A stretch of DNA of 64,000 nucleotides, from the NCBI GenBank assembly GCA_021818505.1, contig JAKADX010000017.1:1-64000 (forward strand). Direction: 5' to 3'. Source of the stretch: Pseudomonadota bacterium. GTDB lineage: Bacteria; Pseudomonadota; Alphaproteobacteria; Acetobacterales; Acetobacteraceae. This document shows positions 54,351 to 63,233 of the stretch, in pieces; within the stretch, counting starts at the first letter, position 1, and the number at the start of each line of letters is the position of its first letter. The notes under the pieces are model-generated. The model was not told the DNA's origin. It made no database searches and saw only the letters and a program-made list of their open reading frames with translations. The position numbers and the translations under genes are program-made.

Positions 54351-55009
54351 GGGACGAGTCCCCTCACCTGTCGCTGCGGCTCCCGGCGGTTGTATGCAGC
54401 CCGCCGTTGCGTGCCCGTGTCGGCTCGCCCACTCTCGCCTGTCCCCGCCCTGCTGGCAAGCGTGCGCGAACCACACCTCCGTCCTCCCGTCGAGCGCATC
54501 CGCGGTGTCACCGCGATCCGCGTCGCCGCCTGGTGGGGCTCTTGTATCGTTTTCGCCTGGATGTGCCGCCGCCCGGCGATGTCGCGGATCGGCTGCCGGG
54601 CTGGTGGTATGTTGCGGTCGATCTGTTTGTGATGCGCTTGCTGTTGCTGGTCTACCCGCTCGCCATCCGCCCTCGCATGGCTGATCCTCGGACCGAGCCG
54701 CCAGCCGCGCTCGGTCGAATGGGTAGTAGCCTGAGTCGTATTCGACCTGTCTGGCGCAGCACTTCGTGCGCGACTGGGTCAGGTTGCTGCTGGCCGCGGG
54801 CACGCTGCGCGGGCGGGCCTGACGCGAGCGACCGCAACCCGCACCTTTCGCAGCGACCGAGGAGGCGTCACGATGGCATTCTCCGGCGCGGCTCGCCATC
54901 TTCGGGCCGGTCGCGACGGACGATCCGCCGCGCGCGCAACGATCCGGCGTTACCGGAGCCGCGACCCGCAACTCAAGCGTCACGCCACCGAAACCGACAG
55001 GAGGGCCCT
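54351..55009. other. Intergenic region with possible decayed coding sequence
   Basis: About 660 bp between two divergent genes. On the plus strand around 54530-54690 one frame reads like a hydrophobic protein (LPGWWYVAVDLFVMRLLLLVYPL) and then seems to continue in another frame (WLILGPSRQPRSVEWVV) to a stop; this could be a frameshifted gene remnant. A 60-codon frame at 54873-55055 has GAGGAGG eight bases before its ATG but is Arg-rich and overlaps the next gene. Nothing is clearly functional. Confidence 0.35.
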
Positions 55010-56020
55010 GTGCAATTCTATCACCTGCCGAAAGCCGAGGGCATCGACGACCTGACGCTCGCGGAGGCGCCCGAGCCGGAGCCGCAGCGCGGCCAGGTGA
55101 AGCTGCGGATGCGCGCCTGGTCGCTGAACTACCGCGACCTGATGGTGGCGACCGGCCGCTACGGCGTCGGCGGCACCAAGCCCGGACTGATCCCGCTGTC
55201 GGACGGAGCCGGCGAGGTGGTTGCGGTCGGCCCCGACGTGCGGCGTGCCCGGCCGGGCGACCGGATCTGTCCGACCTTCATGCAGGGCTGGCTCGGCGGC
55301 GAGGTGATTGCGGAGGCGCGTCAGCGCGCGCTCGGCGGCGGCATCGACGGCGTGCTGGCGGACTACGTGCTGGTGGACCAGGAGGACCTGGTGCACATCC
55401 CCGACCACCTGTCCTTCGAGGAGGCGGCGACGCTGCCCTGCGCCGCCGTCACCGCGTGGAACGCACTGTTCGGCGCCCGCGCGCTGCGTCCGGGGGAGAC
55501 GGTGCTGGTGCTGGGCAGCGGCGGGGTGTCGGTGTTCGCGCTGCAGTTCGCACACGCCGCCGGGGCGCGCGTGATCGCGACCTCGTCCAGCGACGCCAAG
55601 CTGGCGCGGCTGCGCGCGCTGGGTGCGGCCGACGGCATCAACTATCGCGACACGCCGGACTGGCAGGAGGCGGTGCGCGCGCTGACCGGCGGGCGCGGCG
55701 CCGATTACGTGGTGGAAGTCGGCGGCGCCGGCACGCTGCCGCGCTCGATCGCCGCGGCGCGGATCGGCGGGCAGGTGGCGCTGATCGGTGTTCTGACGGG
55801 TGGCCAGATCGACCCGGCGCCGATCATGCGCCGCAACATCGTCCTGCGCGGCATCTTCGTCGGCTCGCGGGAGATGTTCGCCGCAATGAACCGCGCGATC
55901 ACGCATCACCGCATCCGCCCGCAGATCGACAAGGTGTTTGCCTTCGCCCAGGCGCGGGAGGCATACCGCCATCTGCAAGCGGCGGGCCATGTCGGCAAGG
56001 TGGTGATCCGCGCCGCCTAG
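55010..56020 (+). CDS. Quinone oxidoreductase-like medium-chain dehydrogenase
   Basis: A 336-residue MDR-family NAD(P)H-dependent enzyme of the zinc-free quinone oxidoreductase type. It has SLNYRDLMVATGRYG, PLSDGAGEVVAVGP, ATLPCAAVTAWNALF, and the cofactor fold LVLGSGGVSVFALQFAHAAGA. The start is a GTG at 55010 with CAGGAGGG just upstream. No link to the T6SS genes is evident. Confidence 0.87.
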   Translation: MQFYHLPKAEGIDDLTLAEAPEPEPQRGQVKLRMRAWSLNYRDLMVATGRYGVGGTKPGLIPLSDGAGEVVAVGPDVRRARPGDRICPTFMQGWLGGEVIAEARQRALGGGIDGVLADYVLVDQEDLVHIPDHLSFEEAATLPCAAVTAWNALFGARALRPGETVLVLGSGGVSVFALQFAHAAGARVIATSSSDAKLARLRALGAADGINYRDTPDWQEAVRALTGGRGADYVVEVGGAGTLPRSIAAARIGGQVALIGVLTGGQIDPAPIMRRNIVLRGIFVGSREMFAAMNRAITHHRIRPQIDKVFAFAQAREAYRHLQAAGHVGKVVIRAA

Positions 56021-56220
56021 GCTGGGGCGTGCCGGTGCATCGTGTTCGTGTGCGCAGAAGGCTCGATTTCCTGGACATTTCGGATTCAGTACGCGAAGAT
56101 GTGTTCCGGCGTCCAATTGTGAACAGGATCGAATGGTGGCGGAACCGTGCTCGCGTGCTGATGTCATGAGGTCAGGCCCGCGGTCGCGGCGCGTCGTCAG
56201 GTGGGCCTGGCGCCCCTGAC

Positions 56221-57294
56221 ATGCCTTTCGATGCGAGCGCATTGCTGGCCCCCGTCTCCGACGACGAGCCGTCCGGCCCTAATCTGGAATTCGACCCTGA
56301 TTTCGGGGCGCTGGAACGTGCCGCGCAGGGCAAGCCCGAGCAGCAATACGGCAACACCGTCATCCCCGCCGAGGAGCCTGACTGGAAGGACGTCGCGGCG
56401 CAGGCGAGCGCGTTGCTGGAGCGCACGCGCGACCTGCGCGTGCTGGCGCATCTGGCGGTGGCGCGCCTGCAACTGGAGGGGCTGCCGGCGTTCGCCGAAG
56501 TTCTGACGCTGACGCGCGAGTTGCTGGAGGCGCGCTGGGACGGCATCCATCCGCAACTCGACCCCGAGGAGGACAACGACCCGACGCTGCGGGCCAACGC
56601 GCTGCTGCGGTTCGGCCATCCGGCGCTGGTGCTGAAGAAGCTGCGCACCCTGCCGCTGGCCGGCTCGCCGCGGATGGCGCAGTTTTCCTGGCGCGACGTG
56701 GCGATCGCCACCGGCGCGATGGAGCCGGATCCGGACACCGAGAAGCCAAGCGAGTCCGCGATCCGCGCGGCGTTCCGCGAATCCGATCCGGCGCGGCTGA
56801 CCGCGCTGCGCGAGGCGGCGGCACAGGCGGTCGCGGCGGCCAAGGCGATTCCCGCGACGTTCGATGAGCGCAGCGGCAGCGGCAGCGGGCCGGACTTCAC
56901 CGACCTGACCAAGCAGCTCAACGACATCGTCCGCACCATCGACCGCTTCGCCGATTTCGATGCGGCCGCGCCGGAGGAGGCGCAGGACGAGTCTGCCGCG
57001 GCGGACGACACGGGCGGGGCGCCGGCCGAGGAAGCGAGCGTCGCCGCTGCTCCGGCGCGGCGCGGCGGCGTCAGTGCGGCGTCGCTGACCGAAGTGACGA
57101 CTCGCGCCGATGCCGTGCGGCTGCTGGAACTCGTCGTCCGCTACTATCAGCGTTACGAGCCGTCGAGCCCGTTGCCGCTGCTGATCGAGCGGGCGCGGGC
57201 GCTGGCGGAGAAGGATTTTCTCGACATTCTGCGCGAACTGGCCCCAGATGGGCTTTCGCAGGCAGAAAACATCGTCGGTCGCCGTGATGTGTGA
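56221..57294 (+). CDS. tssA: T6SS protein TssA
   Basis: A 357-residue TssA (ImpA) protein. The N-terminal ImpA region holds GPNLEFDPDFGALERAAQGKPEQQYG and PDWKDVAAQA; the C-terminus has TRADAVRLLELVVRYYQRYEPSSPLPLLIERA, a typical short ending. TssA primes and caps the sheath during polymerisation. It is the first gene of the structural T6SS run. Confidence 0.9.
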   Translation: MPFDASALLAPVSDDEPSGPNLEFDPDFGALERAAQGKPEQQYGNTVIPAEEPDWKDVAAQASALLERTRDLRVLAHLAVARLQLEGLPAFAEVLTLTRELLEARWDGIHPQLDPEEDNDPTLRANALLRFGHPALVLKKLRTLPLAGSPRMAQFSWRDVAIATGAMEPDPDTEKPSESAIRAAFRESDPARLTALREAAAQAVAAAKAIPATFDERSGSGSGPDFTDLTKQLNDIVRTIDRFADFDAAAPEEAQDESAAADDTGGAPAEEASVAAAPARRGGVSAASLTEVTTRADAVRLLELVVRYYQRYEPSSPLPLLIERARALAEKDFLDILRELAPDGLSQAENIVGRRDV

Positions 57295-57367
57295 CCAGGG
57301 TCACCGCCACCCTGGCCGGCATCGTGCGAAACGCAGCATCAACCCCAGACGGTAGCGAGGCAAGGCC

Positions 57368-57883
57368 GTGGCCAAAGCGAGCAGTCAGAAATTCATCGCC
57401 CGCAACCGGGCGCCGCGCGTGCAGATCGAGTACGACGTGGAGACCTATGGATCGCAGAAGAAGGTGCAGCTTCCCTTCGTGGTCGGCGTGATGTCCGACC
57501 TGTCGGGCAAGCCCACCGAACCGCTGCCCCCGGTCGCCGACCGCAAGTTCCTTGAGGTCGACGTGGACAATTTCGACGACCGGCTGAAGGCGATGAAGCC
57601 GCGCGTGGCGTTCACCGTGCCCAACACGCTGACCGGCGAAGGCAATGTCGCGGTCGACATCACCTTCGAGAGCATGGACGACTTCTCGCCCGCCGCCGTG
57701 GCGCGCAAGGTCGATGCGCTGAACAAGCTGCTGGAGGCACGCACCCAGCTTTCGAACCTGCTGACCTACATGGACGGCAAGAGCGGGGCCGAGGAGCTGA
57801 TCAACAAGGTACTGGCCGATCCGGCGCTGCTGCAATCACTGGCGGCGGCACCCAAGCCGGCCGATAAGAGCGGGGAGGGCTGA
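57368..57883 (+). CDS. tssB: T6SS sheath small subunit TssB
   Basis: A 171-residue TssB/VipA. It opens with SQKFIARNRAPRVQIEYDVE and has LPFVVGVMSDLSG and DDFSPAAVARKV. It pairs with TssC to form the contractile sheath. The start is a GTG at 57368 with GAGGCAAGG upstream; tssC follows after 3 bp. Confidence 0.95.
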   Translation: MAKASSQKFIARNRAPRVQIEYDVETYGSQKKVQLPFVVGVMSDLSGKPTEPLPPVADRKFLEVDVDNFDDRLKAMKPRVAFTVPNTLTGEGNVAVDITFESMDDFSPAAVARKVDALNKLLEARTQLSNLLTYMDGKSGAEELINKVLADPALLQSLAAAPKPADKSGEG

Positions 57884-57886
57884 GCC

Positions 57887-59368
57887 ATGTCCGGCACCGA
57901 GACCTCCGCCGCCGCCACCGGCGTCGCCACGCAGGAGCTGAGCGACTTCGCATCCCTGCTCACCAAGGAATTCAAGCCGAAGTCCGATACCGCCCGCAGC
58001 GCGGTGCAGTCGGCGGTGCAGACGCTGGCGCAGCAGGCGCTTGCCAACACGCAGCTGATCTCCGCCGACAGCCTGGGCACGATCGAGGGGCTGATCGCCG
58101 AGATCGACCGCAAGCTGTCCGAACAGCTCAACGCGATCATCCACCATGAGGACTTCCAGCAGCTCGAATCTGCCTGGCGCGGGCTGCACTACCTCGTCAA
58201 CAACACCGAAACCGACGAGTTCCTCAAGATCAAGGTCTTCAACATCTCCAAGAAGGATGTTGGCAAGACGCTGAAGAAGTTCCGCGGCACGGCCTGGGAC
58301 CAGAGCCCGATCTTCAAGCGCATCTACGAGGAGGAGTATGGCCAGTTCGGCGGCGAGCCGTTCGGGCTGCTGCTGGGCGACTACTATTTCGACCACAGCC
58401 CGCAGGACGTGCAGTGGATCGGCGACATGGCGCAGGTCGCGGCAGCGTCGCACACGCCGTTCATCGCCGCCGCGGCGCCGACCGTGTTCGGCATGGACAG
58501 CTGGAACGAGCTGGCCAACCCGCGCGACCTGACCAAGATCTTCCAGACGCCGGAATACGCCGCCTGGCGCAGCCTGCGCGAGAGCGAGGACAGCCGCTAT
58601 ATCGGCCTGTGCATGCCGCGTTTCCTCTCGCGGCTGCCATATGGGGAAAAGACCGCGCCGGTGGAGGAGTTCCATTTCGAGGAGGACGTGGACGGCAGCG
58701 ATCCGACCAAGTTCTGCTGGACCAATGCCGCCTACGCGATGGGCACCAACATCACCCGCGCGTTCAAACTCTATGGCTGGACCACGCGCATTCGCGGCAT
58801 CGAGTCAGGCGGCGCGGTGGAGGGTCTGCCGACCTTCACCTTCCCGACCGATGACGGCGGGGTGGCGATGCAGTGCCCGACCGAGGTCGCGATCGCCGAC
58901 CGGCGCGAGGCGGAACTCGCCAAGAACGGCTTCATGCCGCTGATCCACAAGAAGAACTCGGACTTCGCCGCGTTCATCGGCGCGCAGTCGCTGCAGAAGC
59001 CGCAGGAATACGATGACCCCGCGGCGACCGCGAACGCCAACCTGGCGGCACGGCTGCCGTACCTGTTCGCAAGCTGCCGGTTCGCGCACTATCTGAAATG
59101 CATGGTGCGCGACAAGATCGGCAGCACCATGACCAAGGCGCAGCTCGAGATGTGGCTGCAGGGCTGGCTGACCCAGTACGTCGATGGCAGCCCGGACAGC
59201 TCCACCGAGGAATGGAAGGCGACCCATCCGCTCGCCGAAGGCAAGGTGGAGGTGACCGAGAACGAAGAGAATCCCGGTTACTACAGCGCCAAATTCTTCC
59301 TCAAGCCGCATTACCAGCTTGAGGGTCTGACGGTGTCGCTCCGGCTCGTCTCGCGTATGCCGAAGTAG
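57887..59368 (+). CDS. tssC: T6SS sheath large subunit TssC
   Basis: A 493-residue TssC/VipB, of normal length. Landmarks are ESAWRGLHYLVNNTETDEFLKIKVFN, YGQFGGEPFGLLLGDYYFDH, WNAAYAMG-like TNAAYAMGTNITRAFKLYGW, and the C-terminal FFLKPHYQLEGLTVSLRLVSRMPK. It is the main sheath subunit. GGGGAGGG precedes the ATG. Confidence 0.96.
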   Translation: MSGTETSAAATGVATQELSDFASLLTKEFKPKSDTARSAVQSAVQTLAQQALANTQLISADSLGTIEGLIAEIDRKLSEQLNAIIHHEDFQQLESAWRGLHYLVNNTETDEFLKIKVFNISKKDVGKTLKKFRGTAWDQSPIFKRIYEEEYGQFGGEPFGLLLGDYYFDHSPQDVQWIGDMAQVAAASHTPFIAAAAPTVFGMDSWNELANPRDLTKIFQTPEYAAWRSLRESEDSRYIGLCMPRFLSRLPYGEKTAPVEEFHFEEDVDGSDPTKFCWTNAAYAMGTNITRAFKLYGWTTRIRGIESGGAVEGLPTFTFPTDDGGVAMQCPTEVAIADRREAELAKNGFMPLIHKKNSDFAAFIGAQSLQKPQEYDDPAATANANLAARLPYLFASCRFAHYLKCMVRDKIGSTMTKAQLEMWLQGWLTQYVDGSPDSSTEEWKATHPLAEGKVEVTENEENPGYYSAKFFLKPHYQLEGLTVSLRLVSRMPK

Positions 59369-59416
59369 CCCCGTCGCCGCGCCCGCCCCCCACCCGCACA
59401 CAGGAGAAACCGAGTC

Positions 59417-60001
59417 ATGGCGATCGACGCATATATGTTCTTCAAGACCTACGACGGCAAGTACCTGCCGGCCGAGTCGCAGGTGGACCTGGGCAAGCCT
59501 GTCACCGGCGACACCCTGGCCGCTGACTTCCAGTCGGCGCAGTCCAGCCAGGGATTGTTCGAGGTCGAGGACTACAGCTTCGACACTGAGCAGACCTTCA
59601 ACCTGTCGAGCCAGAGCACCGGCATCGGCGCGGGCAAGATCACGTTCAACCCGTTCTCGATCACGCGCAAGATCGACAAAGCCTCGCCGACGATGTTCCA
59701 GATGTCGTGCAACGGCAAGGCATTCGCGGACGTGGCGCTGGGGATGCGCAAGAGCGCGGGCGCGGACTCGTCCGGCATGTTCTTCCTGCGCTTCGACTTC
59801 AAGCTGGTCGGCGTGAAGACGATCTCCTACGCGCATGACGACGAGAGCCCGAAGGAGACGATCACCTTCGTCTATGGCGCGCTGATCATGCAGTACTGCC
59901 AGCAGAACAACAACGGCACGCCCGGCACCGTGTTCCCTGCCGGCTGGAACCAGCAGAAGAACGTTGCTGCCACTCCGACGACCGTCATCGCCGGTTCCTG
60001 A
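59417..60001 (+). CDS. hcp: T6SS tube protein Hcp (TssD)
   Basis: A 194-residue Hcp. It starts MAIDAYMFFKTYDGKYLPAESQ and has FEVEDYSFDTEQT, KITFNPFSITRKIDKASPTMFQ and FVYGALIMQYCQQ. It forms the inner tube. CAGGAGAAA precedes the ATG. It is longer than the commonest form by about 20 residues, with an Asn/Thr-rich tail. Confidence 0.93.
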   Translation: MAIDAYMFFKTYDGKYLPAESQVDLGKPVTGDTLAADFQSAQSSQGLFEVEDYSFDTEQTFNLSSQSTGIGAGKITFNPFSITRKIDKASPTMFQMSCNGKAFADVALGMRKSAGADSSGMFFLRFDFKLVGVKTISYAHDDESPKETITFVYGALIMQYCQQNNNGTPGTVFPAGWNQQKNVAATPTTVIAGS

Positions 60002-60036
60002 TCGATCGCGCACGACCGAAAAGCGAAAGCATCACG

Positions 60037-60843
60037 ATGGACGCGCGACAACTGCTCCGGTCCGGCGACCCGCGTGCGGCCCTGGAGCAGTTGAAGCAGG
60101 AAGTGCGCAAGTCGCCGCGCGACGGCGGCCTGCGCACATTCCTGTTCCAGTTGTTCTGCGTGTTCGGCGAGTGGGACCGTGCCGTCACGCAATTGACGGT
60201 GGCGGGCGAGCTTGATCCGCTGGCCTTGCCGATGATGCAGACCTACCGCGCGACGATCCGCTGCGAGTTGCTGCGGGCGCGTGTGTTCGACGGGCGCAGC
60301 ACGCCGACGATCTTCGGCAACCCCGAGCCGTGGATGTCGCTGCTGATCGAAGCCAACCGCGGCCTTGCCGCCGGCCGCGTGGCCGAGTCCGCCGCGCTGC
60401 GCGATGCCGCGTTCGAGCAGGCGCCATCGGCCAGCGGGCGCATCGACGGACAGGCCTTCGAATGGATCGCCGATGCCGACCCGCGACTCGGCCCGATGCT
60501 GGAGGCGATCGTCGAAGGTAAATACTACTGGGTACCGTTCACCCGGCTGCAGGCGCTCGACATCGAGGCACCGGCCGATCTGCGCGACCAGGTGTGGATG
60601 CCCGCACATTTCATCTGGAGCAATGGTGGCGAGGCGTTCGGCTTCATTCCCACCCGCTATTTGGGTTCCGAGTCGCAGGACGACGCAACGCTCGCGCTGT
60701 CGCGGCGCAGCGAGTGGCAGGATCGCGGCGAGGGCTGGTTCCTCGGACTCGGCCAGCGTATGCTGGCGACCGATGCCGGCGAATTCCCGTTGATGGATGT
60801 GCGGCGCATCGAGTTCGATGCGGCCGCGGAGGCGGCTTCCTGA
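60037..60843 (+). CDS. tagJ: T6SS accessory protein TagJ (ImpE family)
   Basis: A 268-residue ImpE/TagJ protein. The N-terminus is TPR-like (LLRSGDPRAALEQLKQEVRKSP) and the body has FQLFCVFGEWDRAVTQL and DPRLGPMLEAIVEGKYYWVPF. TagJ binds the sheath protein TssB in other bacteria and may help sheath recycling. It follows hcp after 35 bp. Confidence 0.9.
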   Translation: MDARQLLRSGDPRAALEQLKQEVRKSPRDGGLRTFLFQLFCVFGEWDRAVTQLTVAGELDPLALPMMQTYRATIRCELLRARVFDGRSTPTIFGNPEPWMSLLIEANRGLAAGRVAESAALRDAAFEQAPSASGRIDGQAFEWIADADPRLGPMLEAIVEGKYYWVPFTRLQALDIEAPADLRDQVWMPAHFIWSNGGEAFGFIPTRYLGSESQDDATLALSRRSEWQDRGEGWFLGLGQRMLATDAGEFPLMDVRRIEFDAAAEAAS

Positions 60844-60846
60844 GCC

Positions 60847-61356
60847 ATGAGCGAGCTTGCCGCACGCGAGCGGCTGCAGCCTTCGCTGCTTGACCGGCTG
60901 ACCGATGACGCGCCGGAGCATCGCCGGGAAACCCTCGACCAGCAGACATTGAGCATGCAGCAGTTGCGGCAGGGTGTGCTGCGCGACCTTGCCTGGCTGC
61001 TCAACACCACCAACCTCGCCACCGGCGAGGCACTTGACCCGAACTCGCTTGCCGCCGCATCGACGTTGAACTTCGGCATCCCCGGCTTCACCGGCATGAT
61101 CGGCACCTCGCACCGGCTGAGTGCGCTGGAGGCCGAAATCGCCGCCGCGATCCGTACCTTCGAGCCGCGCATCCGCCCCGAGACGCTGGTGGTGCGGCTG
61201 CGCCCACCGGCTGACGACCATCCGACGGCATCGCTGGTGTTCGAGATCCAGGGCGAGCTGTGGGCGCAGCCGGTGCCGCAGCAACTGTTCCTGGAAACCG
61301 CGATCGAGCTGGAGACGCGGCTGGCGGTGGTGACCGACGCGCCGGTGCGCGCCTGA
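60847..61356 (+). CDS. tssE: T6SS baseplate protein TssE
   Basis: A 169-residue gp25-like protein (TssE). It has LQPSLLDRLTDD near the start, LRQGVLRDLAWLLNT, LNFGIPGFTG and FEPRIRPETLVVRL. It is a baseplate wedge component. Its stop overlaps the tssF ATG by one base (TGATG). Confidence 0.93.
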   Translation: MSELAARERLQPSLLDRLTDDAPEHRRETLDQQTLSMQQLRQGVLRDLAWLLNTTNLATGEALDPNSLAAASTLNFGIPGFTGMIGTSHRLSALEAEIAAAIRTFEPRIRPETLVVRLRPPADDHPTASLVFEIQGELWAQPVPQQLFLETAIELETRLAVVTDAPVRA

Positions 61357-63233
61357 TGGACCCCCGGCTGCTGCGCCTCTACGAGGCCGAACTGGCCTAT
61401 ATCCGCGACATGGGCGGCGAGTTCGCGCGCCAGTTCCCCAAGATCGCGGCGCGCCTCAGCCTCGGCAGTCTCGAGGTCGCCGACCCCTATGTCGAACGGT
61501 TGCTGGAGGGGTTCGCGTTCCTGACCGCGCGCATCCAGCTCAAGATGGAAGCGGAGTTCCCGACCTTCACGCAGTCGCTGCTGCAGATGGTCTATCCGCA
61601 CTATCTGGCGCCGACGCCGTCGATGGCGGTGGTACAGTTCCAGCCCGAGGCGACGCTGCGCAGCAACGCCCAGGGCGCGGTATTGCCCGCCGGCACCGAA
61701 CTGCGCAGTCTGCTCGGCACCGAAGACCAGACGAACTGCGAATTCCGCACCGCGCATCCGGTGCATCTGCTGCCGATCGAGATCGCGGATGCCGAATACA
61801 TCGCTTCGCCCGCGGCGGTGGCCGCGCTCGGCCTGCCGGAACAGCGCGGCGTCAAGGCGGCGATCCGGATGCGGCTGCGCAGCACCGGCGAGCTGCCCTT
61901 CGCCAAACTTTCGCTTGCGCGCCTGCCGCTGTTTCTCGCCGGTCCCGAGGGTGCGCGGGTGCGGCTGTATGAGCAGCTGCTCAGCGATCTCGCCGCCGTC
62001 TATGTCCGCCCCGCGGAGCGGCCGTTGCCGTGGCAGGAGCGGCTGAGCGCGCGCGCCGTGCGCCCGCTCGGCTTCGAGCCGGAGGAGGCGCTGCTGCCGC
62101 GCGCCCCGCAATCCTTCGACGGCTACCGGCTGCTGCAGGAATACTATGCGCTGCCGGAGCGGTTCCTGTTCGTCGAGATCGGTGAGCTGGACCGTCCGGC
62201 CGGGCGCTGCCAGGGGCGCGAGCTGGAGGTGATCCTGCTGCTCAACCGCAGCGAGCCGACGCTGGCAGCGTCCTTTGCCGCCGACCAGTTCGCGCTGTTC
62301 GCCACCCCGGCCGCCAACCTTTTCGTCAAGCGCAGCGACCGCATCAACCTCAACGAGCACGCAGCCGAGCATCACATCGTCCCCGACCGGATGCGTCCGC
62401 TGGATTTCGAGGTGTTCAGCGTGCTCGGCGTCGAGGGCTACGCCGCCGACGGCGGCACGCCGATGCCGTTCCTGCCGTTCTATGGGGCCAACGATCTCAG
62501 CCGCAACCCCGAGCACCGCGCCTACTACATGCTGCGGCGCGAACCGCGGCAGCTCTCCGGCCGCGCGCGGCGGATGGGGCCGCGATCGAGCTATCTTGGC
62601 CATGAGGTGTTCATCTCGCTGGTCGATGGCGATCAGGCGCCGATCCCGCCAGGGCTGCGCCAGCTCGGCCTCGATCTGCTGTGCACCAACCGCGACCTGC
62701 CGCTGGCCATGCCGGTGGGCAAGCAGCACACCGATTTCACCATCGCCATCAGCGCGCCGGTCGCCGCCGTGCGCTGCCTGGTCGGCCCGACGGCGCCGCG
62801 CCCGTGTCGGGGCGATGGCGAGTATGCCTGGCGCTTCCTCAGCCATCTGGGCCTGAACTACCTGACACTGGTCGATACCGACGCGCTGCAGGGCGCCGCG
62901 GCGCTGCGTGAACTGCTGCGCCTCTATGTGCCCTCCTCCACGTCGGTGCCGGCGCGGCAGCTTGAGGGGCTGACGTCGATCGCCTGCCGCCCGATCGTGC
63001 GTCGCATTCCCGGCGCCGGCCCGATCGCGGTGGGACGCGGCCTGGAGCTGACGCTGACCATCGATGAGGCGCCGTTCGGCGGCGCCGGCGGCATCCTGCT
63101 CGCCGCCGTGCTGGATCGTTTCTTCGCCAAATACGTGTCGATCAACGCGTTCACCGAAACGGTGCTGCGCAACCCGGAACGGGGCGAGGTGATGCGATGG
63201 CCGATGCGCCTGGGCCAGCGTCCGGTGTTGTGA
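61356..63233 (+). CDS. tssF: T6SS baseplate protein TssF
   Basis: A 625-residue TssF. It starts MDPRLLRLYEAELAYIRDMGGEFARQFP, typical of the family, with DPYVERLLEGFAFLTARI next and GLELTLTIDEAPFGGAG near the end. It is a baseplate wedge protein that works with TssG and TssK. It overlaps tssG by 37 bases. Confidence 0.95.
   Translation: MDPRLLRLYEAELAYIRDMGGEFARQFPKIAARLSLGSLEVADPYVERLLEGFAFLTARIQLKMEAEFPTFTQSLLQMVYPHYLAPTPSMAVVQFQPEATLRSNAQGAVLPAGTELRSLLGTEDQTNCEFRTAHPVHLLPIEIADAEYIASPAAVAALGLPEQRGVKAAIRMRLRSTGELPFAKLSLARLPLFLAGPEGARVRLYEQLLSDLAAVYVRPAERPLPWQERLSARAVRPLGFEPEEALLPRAPQSFDGYRLLQEYYALPERFLFVEIGELDRPAGRCQGRELEVILLLNRSEPTLAASFAADQFALFATPAANLFVKRSDRINLNEHAAEHHIVPDRMRPLDFEVFSVLGVEGYAADGGTPMPFLPFYGANDLSRNPEHRAYYMLRREPRQLSGRARRMGPRSSYLGHEVFISLVDGDQAPIPPGLRQLGLDLLCTNRDLPLAMPVGKQHTDFTIAISAPVAAVRCLVGPTAPRPCRGDGEYAWRFLSHLGLNYLTLVDTDALQGAAALRELLRLYVPSSTSVPARQLEGLTSIACRPIVRRIPGAGPIAVGRGLELTLTIDEAPFGGAGGILLAAVLDRFFAKYVSINAFTETVLRNPERGEVMRWPMRLGQRPVL

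Noticed and set aside
53316-54632. Plus-strand frame opposite the glycosyltransferase gene
   Set aside because: Its sequence is His/Arg/Gln-rich and antisense to clear GT2 and GtrA motifs.
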